A stretch of DNA of 12,401 nt from Oscillospiraceae bacterium (GTDB lineage: Bacteria > Bacillota > Clostridia > Oscillospirales > Ruminococcaceae). Position numbers and translations under genes: made by a program. The DNA is taken from assembly GCA_020024175.1 (NCBI GenBank), contig JAHHUB010000029.1, positions 1-12,401 of the forward strand. Direction: 5' to 3'. Shown here piece after piece: positions 1 through 8,051 of the stretch (position 1 is its first letter; the number at the start of each line of letters is the position of its first letter). The notes below the pieces were generated by a model. The model was not told the DNA's origin. It saw only the letters and a list, made by a program, of their open reading frames with translations, and searched no databases.

Positions 1-10
1 GTTTTATTTT

Positions 11-253
11 ATGCGTTTGGATAAATATTTAAAAGTTACCCGTCTTATTAAAAGAAGAACAGTGGCAAACGAAGCTTGTGATGCTGGCAGAATCAGTGTA
101 AATGACAAAGTTCAAAGAGCATCTTATGATGTAAAAGACGGAGATATAATCGAAATTAATCTGGGTCAAAAACCCTTGAAAGTAAAAGTTTTGAAGGTAA
201 CTGAATATACAACCAAGGAAACAGCCGCAGAACTTTATGAAGTTGTGGAATAA
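11..253 (+). CDS. rqcP: RqcP-type S4-domain RNA-binding protein
   Basis: This 80-residue protein is almost entirely one S4 RNA-binding domain. It opens with MRLDKYLKVTRLIKRRTVA, and the GRISVNDKV and DIIEINLG segments complete the S4 fold by about residue 55. That matches the small YabO/RqcP family in length and sequence. In Bacillus subtilis RqcP binds stalled 50S subunits with RqcH and supports C-terminal alanine tailing of nascent chains in ribosome-associated quality control. The context agrees with the family: in spore-forming Firmicutes this gene sits just upstream of yabP, yabQ and divIC. Here a reversed lipoprotein gene separates it from yabP. Only ten bases precede the ATG, so its ribosome binding site and promoter cannot be judged. 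It ends before a bidirectional terminator. The assignment to RqcP rather than a generic S4 protein is inferred from size and neighbourhood. Confidence 0.9.
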   Translation: MRLDKYLKVTRLIKRRTVANEACDAGRISVNDKVQRASYDVKDGDIIEINLGQKPLKVKVLKVTEYTTKETAAELYEVVE

Positions 254-318
254 TTTTTTAAGATACGGAGATGTTGAATTTTGGAATTCCGTACAAATAA
301 ATCACAACTGCAAAACTA

Positions 319-353
319 AAGTCCTGTAAATTCTAAAAGGATTTACAGGACTT
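319..353. terminator. Bidirectional intrinsic terminator between rqcP and the lipoprotein gene
   Basis: A perfect 13-bp inverted repeat (319-331 with 341-353, core GTCCTGTAAAT) encloses a 9-base loop. It is followed on the plus strand by ATTTTATTT and on the minus strand by TAGTTTTG. It lies between two convergent genes, 65 bases after the rqcP stop and 4 bases before the lipoprotein stop, so it probably ends both transcripts. Confidence 0.85.
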
Positions 354-356
354 ATT

Positions 357-1523
357 TTATTTGCCGTCTGTGTATAAAAAATCATTTGGTGAGAAGAACT
401 GTATTTTGACTTTGAAAGATTTATTTTCTGTATCAGACAATGTAAATTCCCAGATATTGTCATCACCTTCAAGCTGTATAATATCAACACCTTGTCCGGT
501 AGCGGTTTTAGCAGGAAATTCAAATTCATAACTGTAAGTTTCATAATTATATAAAGTACAGGTTCTGAGATGGGTTGTGTTTACATCAAAAAAATTTTTT
601 ATGTAGGATTCTACTTCTTTTTCAGGGACGGAAACCTTGCCGTTTTTGATTTTTACAGTGATGCCGCTCAGGTATTCTTCAAGTCTTTTGTATTGGTAAA
701 ATCTCACTAGATTTTCCGCAGGCAATTCATTGGCATTTTCCCAAGGGGAGCAATACATAAGTTTTGATAAATAATAATATTTTATATATTCATCAAATAG
801 CATCTGTTTATCATCATCACTGATTTCTGTTATAATTTTATTTTCTCTCAATGTATTGGCGAAAAATTTAATAGAATCTCCTGTTGATTTAAGTGTCAGT
901 GTCATGTTATAAGTTTTATTTGACATGGGATAAGTTAAAGTATAATCTATAAAAATTTTATCAGTGTCTTTATATGTGTTGGTGATTTTATAAAATTTGT
1001 TATCCAATGGATTAAGCACATTGGGAAGACTGTATGTTTTGCTGTTTGAGTTATATAAATCGGATTTTCTGAGATAATCCGAAGAAATATCAAAAAATTT
1101 TTTTATTTCCTTTTCAAGTTCATCAGCAGGGAAAAAAAGCCCTTCTTTTCCTTTGACTTTGTATTTGTCAATGTAATTTGTATCATTTTTATGTAGTTTT
1201 TTCAGGTGATAACTGTACCACATTATGTAGTTATCCGCTTTTATTTCTTCGGGTTTGTTCCATTGAGAACTACTTAGAAGATAGTCTAAATTTTCAAAGC
1301 ATTCTGTAATTTCATTTTCATTTATGACTTTTTCGGTGGACTGTAAATTTTCATTGGAATTATTTTTTTCGTAAGATTCCGAAGCGGATTGGGAAATATA
1401 CTGTGATTCTTCCGAATTTTTATCAGAATTTTCTATTTGAATTTCTGATAAATTTCTGTTTTTTTCTGTACAGGAGGATAGACATATTAATGCTGCCAAA
1501 ATAACAGAAAAAATTTTTTTCAT
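357..1523 (-). CDS. Putative lipoprotein with two copies of an unknown domain
   Basis: I do not recognise a named family. The 388-residue product begins with a lipoprotein signal, MKKIFSVILAALICLSSC, whose lipobox LSSC makes Cys18 the likely lipidated residue. A low-complexity Ser/Asn/Glu linker (about 20-75) follows, as expected for a surface lipoprotein tethered outside the membrane. The rest looks like two divergent repeats, about 80-216 and 250-381. Both carry a Trp-rich start (W88, W261), a P-x-x-E-hydrophobic stretch, IK-x-FFD (FFD at 143 and 311), LR followed by LYN and an aromatic-rich strand, and a final beta segment (TLTLKSTGD, KVKIQFFSPND). The start is supported by an AAAGGATG ribosome binding site. 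It is transcribed against its neighbours and splits a normally contiguous rqcP-yabP order, which suggests insertion. The role is unknown. Confidence 0.8.
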   Translation of the reverse strand: MKKIFSVILAALICLSSCTEKNRNLSEIQIENSDKNSEESQYISQSASESYEKNNSNENLQSTEKVINENEITECFENLDYLLSSSQWNKPEEIKADNYIMWYSYHLKKLHKNDTNYIDKYKVKGKEGLFFPADELEKEIKKFFDISSDYLRKSDLYNSNSKTYSLPNVLNPLDNKFYKITNTYKDTDKIFIDYTLTYPMSNKTYNMTLTLKSTGDSIKFFANTLRENKIITEISDDDKQMLFDEYIKYYYLSKLMYCSPWENANELPAENLVRFYQYKRLEEYLSGITVKIKNGKVSVPEKEVESYIKNFFDVNTTHLRTCTLYNYETYSYEFEFPAKTATGQGVDIIQLEGDDNIWEFTLSDTENKSFKVKIQFFSPNDFLYTDGK

Positions 1524-1582
1524 AATATCATCCTTTCATTGTTCATTTGTTTTTTCTATGTAAAATTAATTTATTGATACTG

Positions 1583-1611
1583 TAATATTTTATAAAATGT
1601 GAGAATAAAAT
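1583..1611 (+). promoter_or_regulatory. Candidate sigma-E promoter for yabPQ
   Basis: TAATATT at 1583-1589 matches the sigma-E -35 consensus KMATATT at every position. After a 14-base spacer, AATAAAAT at 1604-1611 matches the -10 consensus CATACAMT at 6 of 8 positions. The element lies 29 bases upstream of the yabP start. Sporulation genes of this kind are driven by mother-cell sigma-E in Bacillus. The local sequence is very AT-rich, so a chance match is possible. Confidence 0.4.
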
Positions 1612-1640
1612 TTTATTAATATAAGGGAAGGAGAATTATT

Positions 1641-1916
1641 ATGGAAGAATTAAACAGTATTATGCATCACCAACTGTATTTAGAGGAGAGAAACAAGCTG
1701 AAAATAACAGGAGTTACAGATATAGGTATTTTCAATGATGAAAGCATATCAGTGTCCACTGTCCAGGGAGATATTATAGTAAGAGGAGAAAATCTGCATA
1801 TTACCAAAATTGATGTGGATAGCGGTGAACTTTTGGCAGAAGGAAATTTTTATGATGTATCCTATTTGGAACAGCAGAATAAAAATGAAAGTTTTTTTGC
1901 CAAACTTTTCAGATAG
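1641..1916 (+). CDS. yabP: Sporulation protein YabP
   Basis: The 91-residue product has the YabP layout: a short charged N-terminus, then a mostly beta domain with LKITGVTDIGIFNDESISV, a GDIIVRGENLHI strand and VDSGELLAEGNFYDVSY, then a short basic tail. YabP is conserved in endospore formers and is needed for efficient sporulation, where it works with YabQ; its biochemical activity is not established. The ATG at 1641 has a good site, GGAAGGAG, about 7 bases upstream. Its stop codon overlaps the AGGGGAAG ribosome binding site of yabQ, so the two genes are almost certainly co-transcribed and translationally linked. A sigma-E-like promoter candidate lies just upstream. Confidence in the family is high because of both sequence and position. 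Confidence 0.9.
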   Translation: MEELNSIMHHQLYLEERNKLKITGVTDIGIFNDESISVSTVQGDIIVRGENLHITKIDVDSGELLAEGNFYDVSYLEQQNKNESFFAKLFR

Positions 1917-1928
1917 GGGAAGTTTTGT

Positions 1929-2291
1929 TTGGGATTACAGATGACAGAACAATTAACAGCATTTTATCACTCAGCATTGATAGGATGTCTGCTTTGGTTT
2001 TTTTATGATATAATAAGAATTATGAGATGTTTAATCAATCCGCCGATTTTTTGGATAAACATTGAAGATGTTATTTTTTCTTTTATTGCATCACTTATAT
2101 GTTTTGGAATCACATTGACAGTGTATCCTGGAACATTCAGATTATATATGCTGGCAGGCATTATTATGGGAGGTTTAATTTATCATTTTTGTGTTGGCAA
2201 ATATATAGTGAGGTTTATAGGGTTAAAATTTGCAAAAATAAGAAAATTTATAAATAAGCGAATAATTCTCTGCAAAAACAAAAATAAATAA
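1929..2291 (+). CDS. yabQ: Spore cortex biosynthesis membrane protein YabQ
   Basis: This 120-residue protein has three predicted membrane helices (about 10-28, 46-64 and 72-92) and a strongly basic C-terminal tail, which is typical of YabQ. In Bacillus subtilis YabQ localises to the membranes around the forespore and is needed to build the spore cortex. The start is taken as TTG at 1929, because AGGGGAAG (1915-1922) lies 6 bases upstream; the in-frame ATG at 1941 would leave an 18-base gap. The characteristic LxFxxDIIRIxR stretch near residue 30 supports the family. It directly follows yabP with a 12-base gap. The start codon is inferred from spacing, and the family call is firm. Confidence 0.88.
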   Translation: MGLQMTEQLTAFYHSALIGCLLWFFYDIIRIMRCLINPPIFWINIEDVIFSFIASLICFGITLTVYPGTFRLYMLAGIIMGGLIYHFCVGKYIVRFIGLKFAKIRKFINKRIILCKNKNK

Positions 2292-2302
2292 CTATATATC
2301 TA

Positions 2303-2331
2303 TTGCATATTCAAAATAAATTGTGTATAAT
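2303..2331 (+). promoter_or_regulatory. Sigma-A promoter for the divIC-like gene
   Basis: TTGCAT at 2303-2308 and a perfect TATAAT at 2326-2331 are separated by 17 bases. The predicted transcript starts near 2338, 36 bases before the ATG at 2374. This would let the cell-division gene be expressed in vegetative cells, independently of the sporulation pair upstream. Confidence 0.7.
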
Positions 2332-2373
2332 ATATTCTATGTACATATTATATATGAAAAGGAGTTCTTTACC

Positions 2374-2664
2374 ATGGGTAAAAACAGGAAACAAAAAACA
2401 AATCCCATAGTTAAACTTTGTTTAATGGTGTTTACTTTCTATATTGTAGTATGTCTTGTCAATTCCCAAATAGATATATCCAAAAAGAGAGATGAACTGG
2501 AAAGTATTGCTGAGAAAATTTCCATTCAGGAAGTTGAAAACAAAAAACTTGAGAGAATTATTAATTCTGATAAAGACGATGAATATATCGAGAAATTGGC
2601 ACGGGAAAAACTTAATTTTGCATATCCTGACGAAAAAATTTATATAGATATTTCGGGCAATTAA
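2374..2664 (+). CDS. divIC: Septum formation initiator, DivIC/FtsB family
   Basis: The product is 96 residues: a basic cytoplasmic N-terminus, one membrane helix (about 11-29), a short coiled coil (about 33-64) and a conserved C-terminal box, YIEKLAREKLNFAYPDEKIY. This single-pass bitopic arrangement with the AREKL-x3-PDE-type ending is diagnostic for DivIC/FtsB proteins. They sit in the divisome with FtsL and DivIB/FtsQ and help activate septal peptidoglycan synthesis. I placed the start at the ATG at 2374, which has AAAAGGAG upstream. An upstream GTG at 2323 overlaps the -10 region of the promoter and is not used. Position after yabQ and before an S1 gene matches the usual Firmicutes order. 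Choosing divIC over the related ftsL or ftsB rests on that order. Confidence 0.88.
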   Translation: MGKNRKQKTNPIVKLCLMVFTFYIVVCLVNSQIDISKKRDELESIAEKISIQEVENKKLERIINSDKDDEYIEKLAREKLNFAYPDEKIYIDISGN

Positions 2665-2698
2665 AGGATAATATTTTTTGAGGAGGATTTTCCAAAGT

Positions 2699-3145
2699 AT
2701 GCAGCAAGTTGCAGTAGGAAACATTTTAGAAGGAAAAGTAAGCGGGATAACCAAATTCGGCGCTTTCATTGATTTTGAAAACGGTCAAACAGGTATGGTA
2801 CATATCTCCGAGGTGGCATCCGACTATGTGGAAAAAATTTCGGATTATCTGAAAATCGGACAGACAGTAAAAGTCAAAGTAATGAGTATTTCCGATGACG
2901 GAAAAGTCAGTTTGTCCATAAAAAAAGCCGCGGAAAATAACGGCTTTAAAGGGGGCAGCAGATCATCTGTAACAAGGCCGCCAAGAATCGAATTTGATTC
3001 TCCCAAAAAAGCCAGCGGAAATATGAGCTTTGAAGATATGATGACCAAGTTTAAACAGACCAGTGATGATAAAATGTCGGATCTCAAAAAATACATGGAT
3101 GTAAAACAAAAGGGTTCATCTAAAAGAAATAAACCCAGAATGTAA
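2699..3145 (+). CDS. S1-domain RNA-binding protein (YabR/GSP13-like)
   Basis: A single S1 domain fills residues 5-73: VGNILEGKVSGITKFGAFIDF, the GMVHISEVASDYV segment and the VKVKVMSISDDGKVSLSIK strand pair are textbook S1. A basic, probably disordered tail of about 75 residues follows. Small single-S1 proteins such as Bacillus YabR and general stress protein 13 associate with RNA or ribosomes, but the exact role is uncertain. The start is the ATG at 2699 behind AGGAGG (2681-2686), with a rather long 12-base gap. A TTG at 2678 in the same frame would make the binding site itself coding and lacks its own site. It lies 34 bases after divIC, probably in the same transcript, and is closed by a terminator. 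The total of 148 residues fits the family. Confidence 0.85.
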   Translation: MQQVAVGNILEGKVSGITKFGAFIDFENGQTGMVHISEVASDYVEKISDYLKIGQTVKVKVMSISDDGKVSLSIKKAAENNGFKGGSRSSVTRPPRIEFDSPKKASGNMSFEDMMTKFKQTSDDKMSDLKKYMDVKQKGSSKRNKPRM

Positions 3146-3150
3146 TTAAG

Positions 3151-3183
3151 AACAGGGTATGGGCTCAGTGCTTATACCCTGTT
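3151..3183 (+). terminator. Intrinsic terminator after the S1-domain gene
   Basis: AACAGGGTAT (3151-3160) pairs perfectly with ATACCCTGTT (3174-3183) around a 13-base loop, followed by the imperfect tract TAGTTTGTT. The tract is weak, so some readthrough into queA is possible; I found no convincing separate queA promoter. Confidence 0.7.
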
Positions 3184-3222
3184 TAGTTTGTTAAAAAACT
3201 AAGATAATAAAAGGTGAAATTA

Positions 3223-4251
3223 ATGAAAAAATCAGACTTTTGGTTTAATTTGCCGGAAGAACAAATTGCTCAGACTCCTGTTTATCCTCGTGACAGTTCC
3301 AGACTTTTAAAATTGGACAGAAAAACAGGAGAAACTGAGGATTTAGTTTTTACCGATATTGAAAAAATTCTTAACAAAGGGGATTTGCTGGTTTTAAACA
3401 ATTCCAGAGTTATTCCCGCAAGACTTTATGGCAACAAGGAAGAAACAGGGGGCAAAATAGAATTTCTCATGCTTAATATGAGAGAAAAGGACCTATGGGA
3501 AATTATGGTTAAACCCGGCAAAAAGGCAAAACCGGGCAGTAAGTTTATTTTCGGTGACGGAATTTTAAAAGCTGAAATTATTGACAGTGTTGAGGGTGGA
3601 AATCGTCTGGCAAAATTTACTTATGACGGCGATAATATTTATGATATACTTGATAAAATCGGAAATATGCCTTTGCCTCCTTATATAACCAAAAAACTTG
3701 AGGATAATGAACGCTATCAGACAGTTTATTCCAAGGAAGTAGGCTCTGCGGCAGCTCCTACAGCGGGCCTTCACTTTACTCCCGAACTTATGAAAAAGCT
3801 GGAAGAAAAGGGTGTAAAACTTGCTTATGTAACACTGCATGTAGGTCTGGGGACATTCCGACCTGTAAAAGAAGATGAAATCACAGACCACAAAATGCAC
3901 ACTGAGCAGTATTTCCTGCCTGAAGAAACTGCCAAAATGATAAAAGAAACCAAAGCAGCAGGGGGCAGAGTTATTGCAGTGGGAACAACTGCCTGCAGAA
4001 CTTTGGAATCTGTGGCAACTTTTAAAGGTGAAATTATGGCAGCTCATGGGGATACAGATATATTTATTTACCCCGGATATGAATTTAAAGTGCTTGACGG
4101 TATTATTACCAATTTCCATTTGCCGGAAAGCACTCTGATTATGCTTGTTTCCGCCTTTGCAGGCTATGAGCATACAATGAACGCATATGACCATGCGGTA
4201 AAGGATAAATACAGATTTTTCAGCTTTGGTGATGCAATGATTATTTTTTAG
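3223..4251 (+). CDS. queA: S-adenosylmethionine:tRNA ribosyltransferase-isomerase QueA
   Basis: QueA transfers and isomerises the ribosyl group of SAM onto preQ1 at position 34 of tRNAs with GUN anticodons, forming epoxyqueuosine. The 342-residue product is full length and shows the family's conserved blocks: [12 protein letters not shown] near residues 9-19, [17 protein letters not shown] (54-70), PLPPYI (150-155), [22 protein letters not shown] (165-186), [10 protein letters not shown] (206-215) and [21 protein letters not shown] (296-316). The ATG at 3223 follows AAAAGGTG with a 6-base gap; an in-frame GTG at 3214 lies inside that site and is rejected. The tgt gene starts 23 bases downstream, so the two enzymes of successive steps are co-expressed. 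Confidence 0.97.
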   Translation: MKKSDFWFNLPEEQIAQTPVYPRDSSRLLKLDRKTGETEDLVFTDIEKILNKGDLLVLNNSRVIPARLYGNKEETGGKIEFLMLNMREKDLWEIMVKPGKKAKPGSKFIFGDGILKAEIIDSVEGGNRLAKFTYDGDNIYDILDKIGNMPLPPYITKKLEDNERYQTVYSKEVGSAAAPTAGLHFTPELMKKLEEKGVKLAYVTLHVGLGTFRPVKEDEITDHKMHTEQYFLPEETAKMIKETKAAGGRVIAVGTTACRTLESVATFKGEIMAAHGDTDIFIYPGYEFKVLDGIITNFHLPESTLIMLVSAFAGYEHTMNAYDHAVKDKYRFFSFGDAMIIF

Positions 4252-4262
4252 AAATTTTATAA

Positions 4263-5421
<1,159 letters not shown>

Positions 5422-5422
5422 A

Positions 5423-5451
5423 TTGATTTTTTATGCAAATTTAGCTATAAT
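5423..5451 (+). promoter_or_regulatory. Sigma-A promoter for yajC
   Basis: TTGATT at 5423-5428 and a perfect TATAAT at 5446-5451 are separated by 17 bases. The predicted start of transcription is near 5458, about 42 bases before the yajC ATG. Confidence 0.75.
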
Positions 5452-5499
5452 TAACACTGTTACATTAAAATATTTTAATTTTAAAGGAGAAGTTTTATC

Positions 5500-5889
5500 A
5501 TGACAAATTATCTTTTGCAGGCAGCTCAGGCTCAGCCAAATGCTAATGCTGCATTTATGAGTCAAATTGCAATTATTGCTTTGATGTTCGCATTTCTCTA
5601 TTTCTTTATGATTCGTCCTCAGAAAAAGAGAGATAAAGAATTGCAGAATATGAGAAGCACACTTGAAATAGGCGATGAAGTTATCACAATCGGCGGTATT
5701 GTAGGTATTGTCATCAGCGTTAAAGAAGATATAGTTGTTTTGGAAACAGGCAGTGACAGAAATAAAATCAGAGTTACTAAATGGGCTATTCAATCCAATA
5801 TTACAGCAAGTGAAAGAAATGCCGCTGCTAAGAAGCTGGCTGCAGAAAAAGCAGCAGAGGAAAAGAATTCTTCCAAAGAAGAAAAGTAA
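5500..5889 (+). CDS. yajC: Preprotein translocase accessory subunit YajC
   Basis: The 129-residue product has one membrane helix (about 19-38) immediately followed by the hallmark MIRPQKKRDKE, then the beta domain with LEIGDEVITIGGIVGIV and VVLETGSDRNKIRVTKWAI. These are the diagnostic features of YajC, a small membrane protein that associates with SecD/SecF at the SecYEG translocon. The tail from about residue 108 is a charged Ala/Glu/Lys run, as is common. AAAGGAGA lies 9 bases before the ATG. It follows tgt, a widespread bacterial order, but has its own promoter here. The secD and secF genes that often lie nearby are not seen within this window. Confidence 0.94.
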   Translation: MTNYLLQAAQAQPNANAAFMSQIAIIALMFAFLYFFMIRPQKKRDKELQNMRSTLEIGDEVITIGGIVGIVISVKEDIVVLETGSDRNKIRVTKWAIQSNITASERNAAAKKLAAEKAAEEKNSSKEEK

Positions 5890-5955
5890 TAAGTAATATT
5901 CTCACTTTGTGTTTCATATATTAAAATAATCAACATATGAAACGGAGGAGAGATT

Positions 5956-6366
5956 TTGGCAGAAGAAAATAAAAAATCTGATAACAGCATATATAAATAT
6001 TTGGAATGTATAGGTTTTGGCTGCATATGTTCACTGGGGGTAATATTGCTTATCTTTTCTATTGGACATTATGTTGTAATGGCAGCTCACCTCCCCTTTA
6101 AGGCAGTGGAACCTTTGGTTACATTTGCCGGAGCGGCAGGAGGATTTTCCGCAGGATTTATATCATCGGCTCTGTACCGAAAAAAAGGTATGTTAAACGG
6201 CTTTATCTGTGGTATTGTTATATATGCGGTAATGCTTATATCAAATTTATCTTATGGAAATTCTGTTACAATTATGGCTGTTTTTAAATTTCTTCTGGTT
6301 GCAATTTCTTCTGTATTAGGAGGAATTGCCGCAGTAAATAAAAAGAAAAAACGCAAAATATATTGA
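5956..6366 (+). CDS. TIGR04086-family four-helix membrane protein
   Basis: This 136-residue protein has four predicted membrane helices (about 16-44, 53-73, 79-98 and 105-126), Gly/Ala-rich turns such as FAGAAGGFSAGF, and a Lys/Arg-rich end. It fits the TIGR04086 (YrzE-like) family of small Clostridial membrane proteins, whose function is unknown and which commonly lies beside yajC and the SCIFF genes. The start is a TTG at 5956 with GGAGGAG (5944-5950) 5 bases upstream; no ATG sits at a comparable distance. It follows yajC by 66 bases and probably shares its transcript. The stop codon overlaps the -35 box of the next promoter. The family assignment comes from topology and context, with moderate certainty. 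Confidence 0.75.
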   Translation: MAEENKKSDNSIYKYLECIGFGCICSLGVILLIFSIGHYVVMAAHLPFKAVEPLVTFAGAAGGFSAGFISSALYRKKGMLNGFICGIVIYAVMLISNLSYGNSVTIMAVFKFLLVAISSVLGGIAAVNKKKKRKIY

Positions 6367-6391
6367 AATATCAAAAAAAATATGCTATACT
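6363..6391 (+). promoter_or_regulatory. Strong sigma-A promoter for scfA
   Basis: TTGAAA (6363-6368), a 17-base spacer ending in the extended -10 element TGC, and TATACT (6386-6391) make a near-consensus promoter. The -35 box overlaps the preceding stop codon. The predicted leader is about 50 bases, with a GTGAGG binding site before the scfA start. Confidence 0.75.
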
Positions 6392-6447
6392 TATAAAAAG
6401 TTTTCAGATGAAAGTCTAAAACAAAAAAGAATGTGAGGTATACTAAA

Positions 6448-6594
6448 ATGGCACATATTAAAACAATTAACAAAGCTAACTTGAAGCAATCCGCTGTTAA
6501 GGGCGGTTGCGGCGAATGTCAGGCTTCCTGCCAATCTGCATGTAAGGTTTCCTGCACAGTTGCAAACCAAAAATGTGAAAAGGCTGCTAAGTAG
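6448..6594 (+). CDS. scfA: SCIFF peptide precursor (six cysteines in forty-five residues)
   Basis: The gene encodes 48 residues, too short for most gene finders. The first 18 residues form a basic leader (MAHIKTINKANLKQSAVK), followed by a Cys-rich core with cysteines at 21, 24, 28, 32, 36 and 43. This is the pattern of SCIFF, a RiPP precursor found in almost all Clostridia, with its radical SAM maturase next door. In studied homologues the maturase forms a thioether between a core Cys and the alpha carbon of a nearby Thr; here Cys32 and Thr37 stand in the register reported for that link. The mature product's role is unknown. It has its own strong promoter and a terminator after the stop, so it should be made in excess over ScfB. 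Confidence 0.95.
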   Translation: MAHIKTINKANLKQSAVKGGCGECQASCQSACKVSCTVANQKCEKAAK

Positions 6595-6618
6595 TTTAAG
6601 CTTTTACAAGTTAGAAAT

Positions 6619-6642
6619 TTAGGGACATTAATTTGTCCCTAA
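6619..6642 (+). terminator. Intrinsic terminator/attenuator between scfA and scfB
   Basis: TTAGGGACA (6619-6627) pairs perfectly with TGTCCCTAA (6634-6642) around a 6-base loop, followed directly by TTTTTGTT. It sits between a peptide gene and its maturase with no good promoter in the remaining 45 bases before scfB. It therefore probably works by partial readthrough to set a high peptide-to-enzyme ratio. Confidence 0.85.
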
Positions 6643-6686
6643 TTTTTGTTATATGCTATGATAATACGAAAGGAAAAAAATTACAG

Positions 6687-8051
6687 ATGATACATAAATA
6701 CCAGTTAAACGGTTATAATATAGTTCTTGATGTACACAGCGGTGCTGTTCACTGCGTGGACGAGCTTACATACAATATTTTGGATTACATAGAAAATGAA
6801 AAGCCAACAGAAAAATGCCCTCAAAAGGCATTGGATGAGCTTAAATCAAAGTACTCCGAAGCTGATATTAAAGAAGCATACAACGAAATTTATGCACTCT
6901 ATAAAGATGGAGAACTTTTTACCGAAGATGTTTACAGAGATTATGCAGATATGAAGATTAAGGCTCCTGTTAAAGCAATGTGCCTTAATATTGCTCATGA
7001 CTGTAATCTTCGTTGTGAATACTGTTTTGCCGGCAAAGGCGACTATTGTCAGGGCAGAATGCTCATGTCAGAAGAAGTAGGTAAAAAAGCTATTGACTTT
7101 GTGCTGACACATTCCGGAAACAGACATAACTTGGAATTGGATTTCTTTGGCGGTGAACCTCTTATGAACCTTGATGTGGTTAAAAAAGTTGTTGAGTATG
7201 CACGCTCTAAAGAAGAAGAATACAACAAGAAATTCAGATTTACCATGACAACTAACGGTATGCTTCTTGATGATGATACAATCGACTTCCTTTGCAAGGA
7301 AATGAGCAATATCGTTTTGTCCATTGATGGAAGAAAAGAAGTAAATGACAAAATGCGTCACCGTGTTGATGGCACTGGTTCTTATGATGCTATTATGCCT
7401 AAGTTCCAAAAACTGGTTAAACAAAGAGGGGACGGACAATACTATGTACGCGGAACATTTACCAAGTGGAACAAGGATTTTGCAGATGATGTAGTGCATT
7501 TAAACGAAATGGGATTTGACCAAATCAGTATGGAACCTTGCGTTTCTGATCCTGAATATGACTATTCTCTTACAGAGGCTGACTTGCCGGAAGTATTTGC
7601 AGAATATGAAAAATTGGCTGATATTATCATTGATAAGAAAAAGAAGGGAGAAGGCTTTAACTTCTTCCACTTTATGGTTGATTTAGACCAGGGGCCATGT
7701 GCAATTAAGAGACTTAGAGGATGCAGCTGCGGAAATGAATATGTGGCAGTTGACCCTGACGGCAGTATTTATCCATGCCACCAATTTGTGGGCAAGGAAG
7801 AATGGAAATTGGGAAATGTATTCGATGGTGAACTCAGCGAAGAAATCAGAGATGTATTTGCCAAGTGCAATATTTACACAAAAGAACACTGCTCTGACTG
7901 TTGGTGTAAATTCTTCTGTTCAGGTGGCTGCAATGCAAACGGACTTCAATATGCAGGCAGCGTTTATAAGCCTTATGGTTTGGCTTGTGAAATGGAAAAA
8001 AAGCGTATTGAATGTGCAATTATGATTAAAGCAGCTCTGGCTGACGAATAA
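6687..8051 (+). CDS. scfB: SCIFF maturase, radical SAM/SPASM peptide thioether enzyme
   Basis: The 454-residue enzyme installs thioether crosslinks in the SCIFF peptide using radicals from S-adenosylmethionine. The N-terminal 80 residues match the peptide-binding (RRE-type) region of SCIFF maturases, starting MIHKYQLNGYNIVLDVHSG. The radical SAM cluster motif is Cys106-x3-Cys110-x2-Cys113, with the SAM-binding GGE at 155-157. The SPASM part has Cys346/348, G359-x4-C364, C402-x2-C405-x5-C411-x3-C415 and C434, enough ligands for two auxiliary 4Fe-4S clusters. The start is the ATG at 6687, with AAAGGA about 12 bases before it. An in-frame start at 6633 would lie inside the terminator stem and add 18 residues not seen in the family. 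It depends on readthrough from scfA. Confidence 0.95.
   Translation: MIHKYQLNGYNIVLDVHSGAVHCVDELTYNILDYIENEKPTEKCPQKALDELKSKYSEADIKEAYNEIYALYKDGELFTEDVYRDYADMKIKAPVKAMCLNIAHDCNLRCEYCFAGKGDYCQGRMLMSEEVGKKAIDFVLTHSGNRHNLELDFFGGEPLMNLDVVKKVVEYARSKEEEYNKKFRFTMTTNGMLLDDDTIDFLCKEMSNIVLSIDGRKEVNDKMRHRVDGTGSYDAIMPKFQKLVKQRGDGQYYVRGTFTKWNKDFADDVVHLNEMGFDQISMEPCVSDPEYDYSLTEADLPEVFAEYEKLADIIIDKKKKGEGFNFFHFMVDLDQGPCAIKRLRGCSCGNEYVAVDPDGSIYPCHQFVGKEEWKLGNVFDGELSEEIRDVFAKCNIYTKEHCSDCWCKFFCSGGCNANGLQYAGSVYKPYGLACEMEKKRIECAIMIKAALADE

Noticed and set aside
264..293. Six-pair hairpin TACGGA/TCCGTA after rqcP
   Set aside because: The loop is 18 bases and no T-tract follows; the strong terminator at 319-353 explains the end.
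2678..2698. TTG start for the S1-domain protein
   Set aside because: It would place the AGGAGG binding site inside the coding sequence and has no site of its own.
3188..3208. Promoter for queA (TTGTTA with GATAAT)
   Set aside because: The spacer is only 9 bases and transcription would begin inside the ribosome binding site.
3565..4194. Long antisense frame within queA
   Set aside because: Its sequence is a Cys/His/Phe-rich shadow of queA codons with no start signals; queA is unambiguous.
6448..6594. Metallothionein or ferredoxin for the Cys-rich peptide
   Set aside because: The leader, the six-Cys spacing and the adjacent SPASM maturase fit SCIFF specifically.
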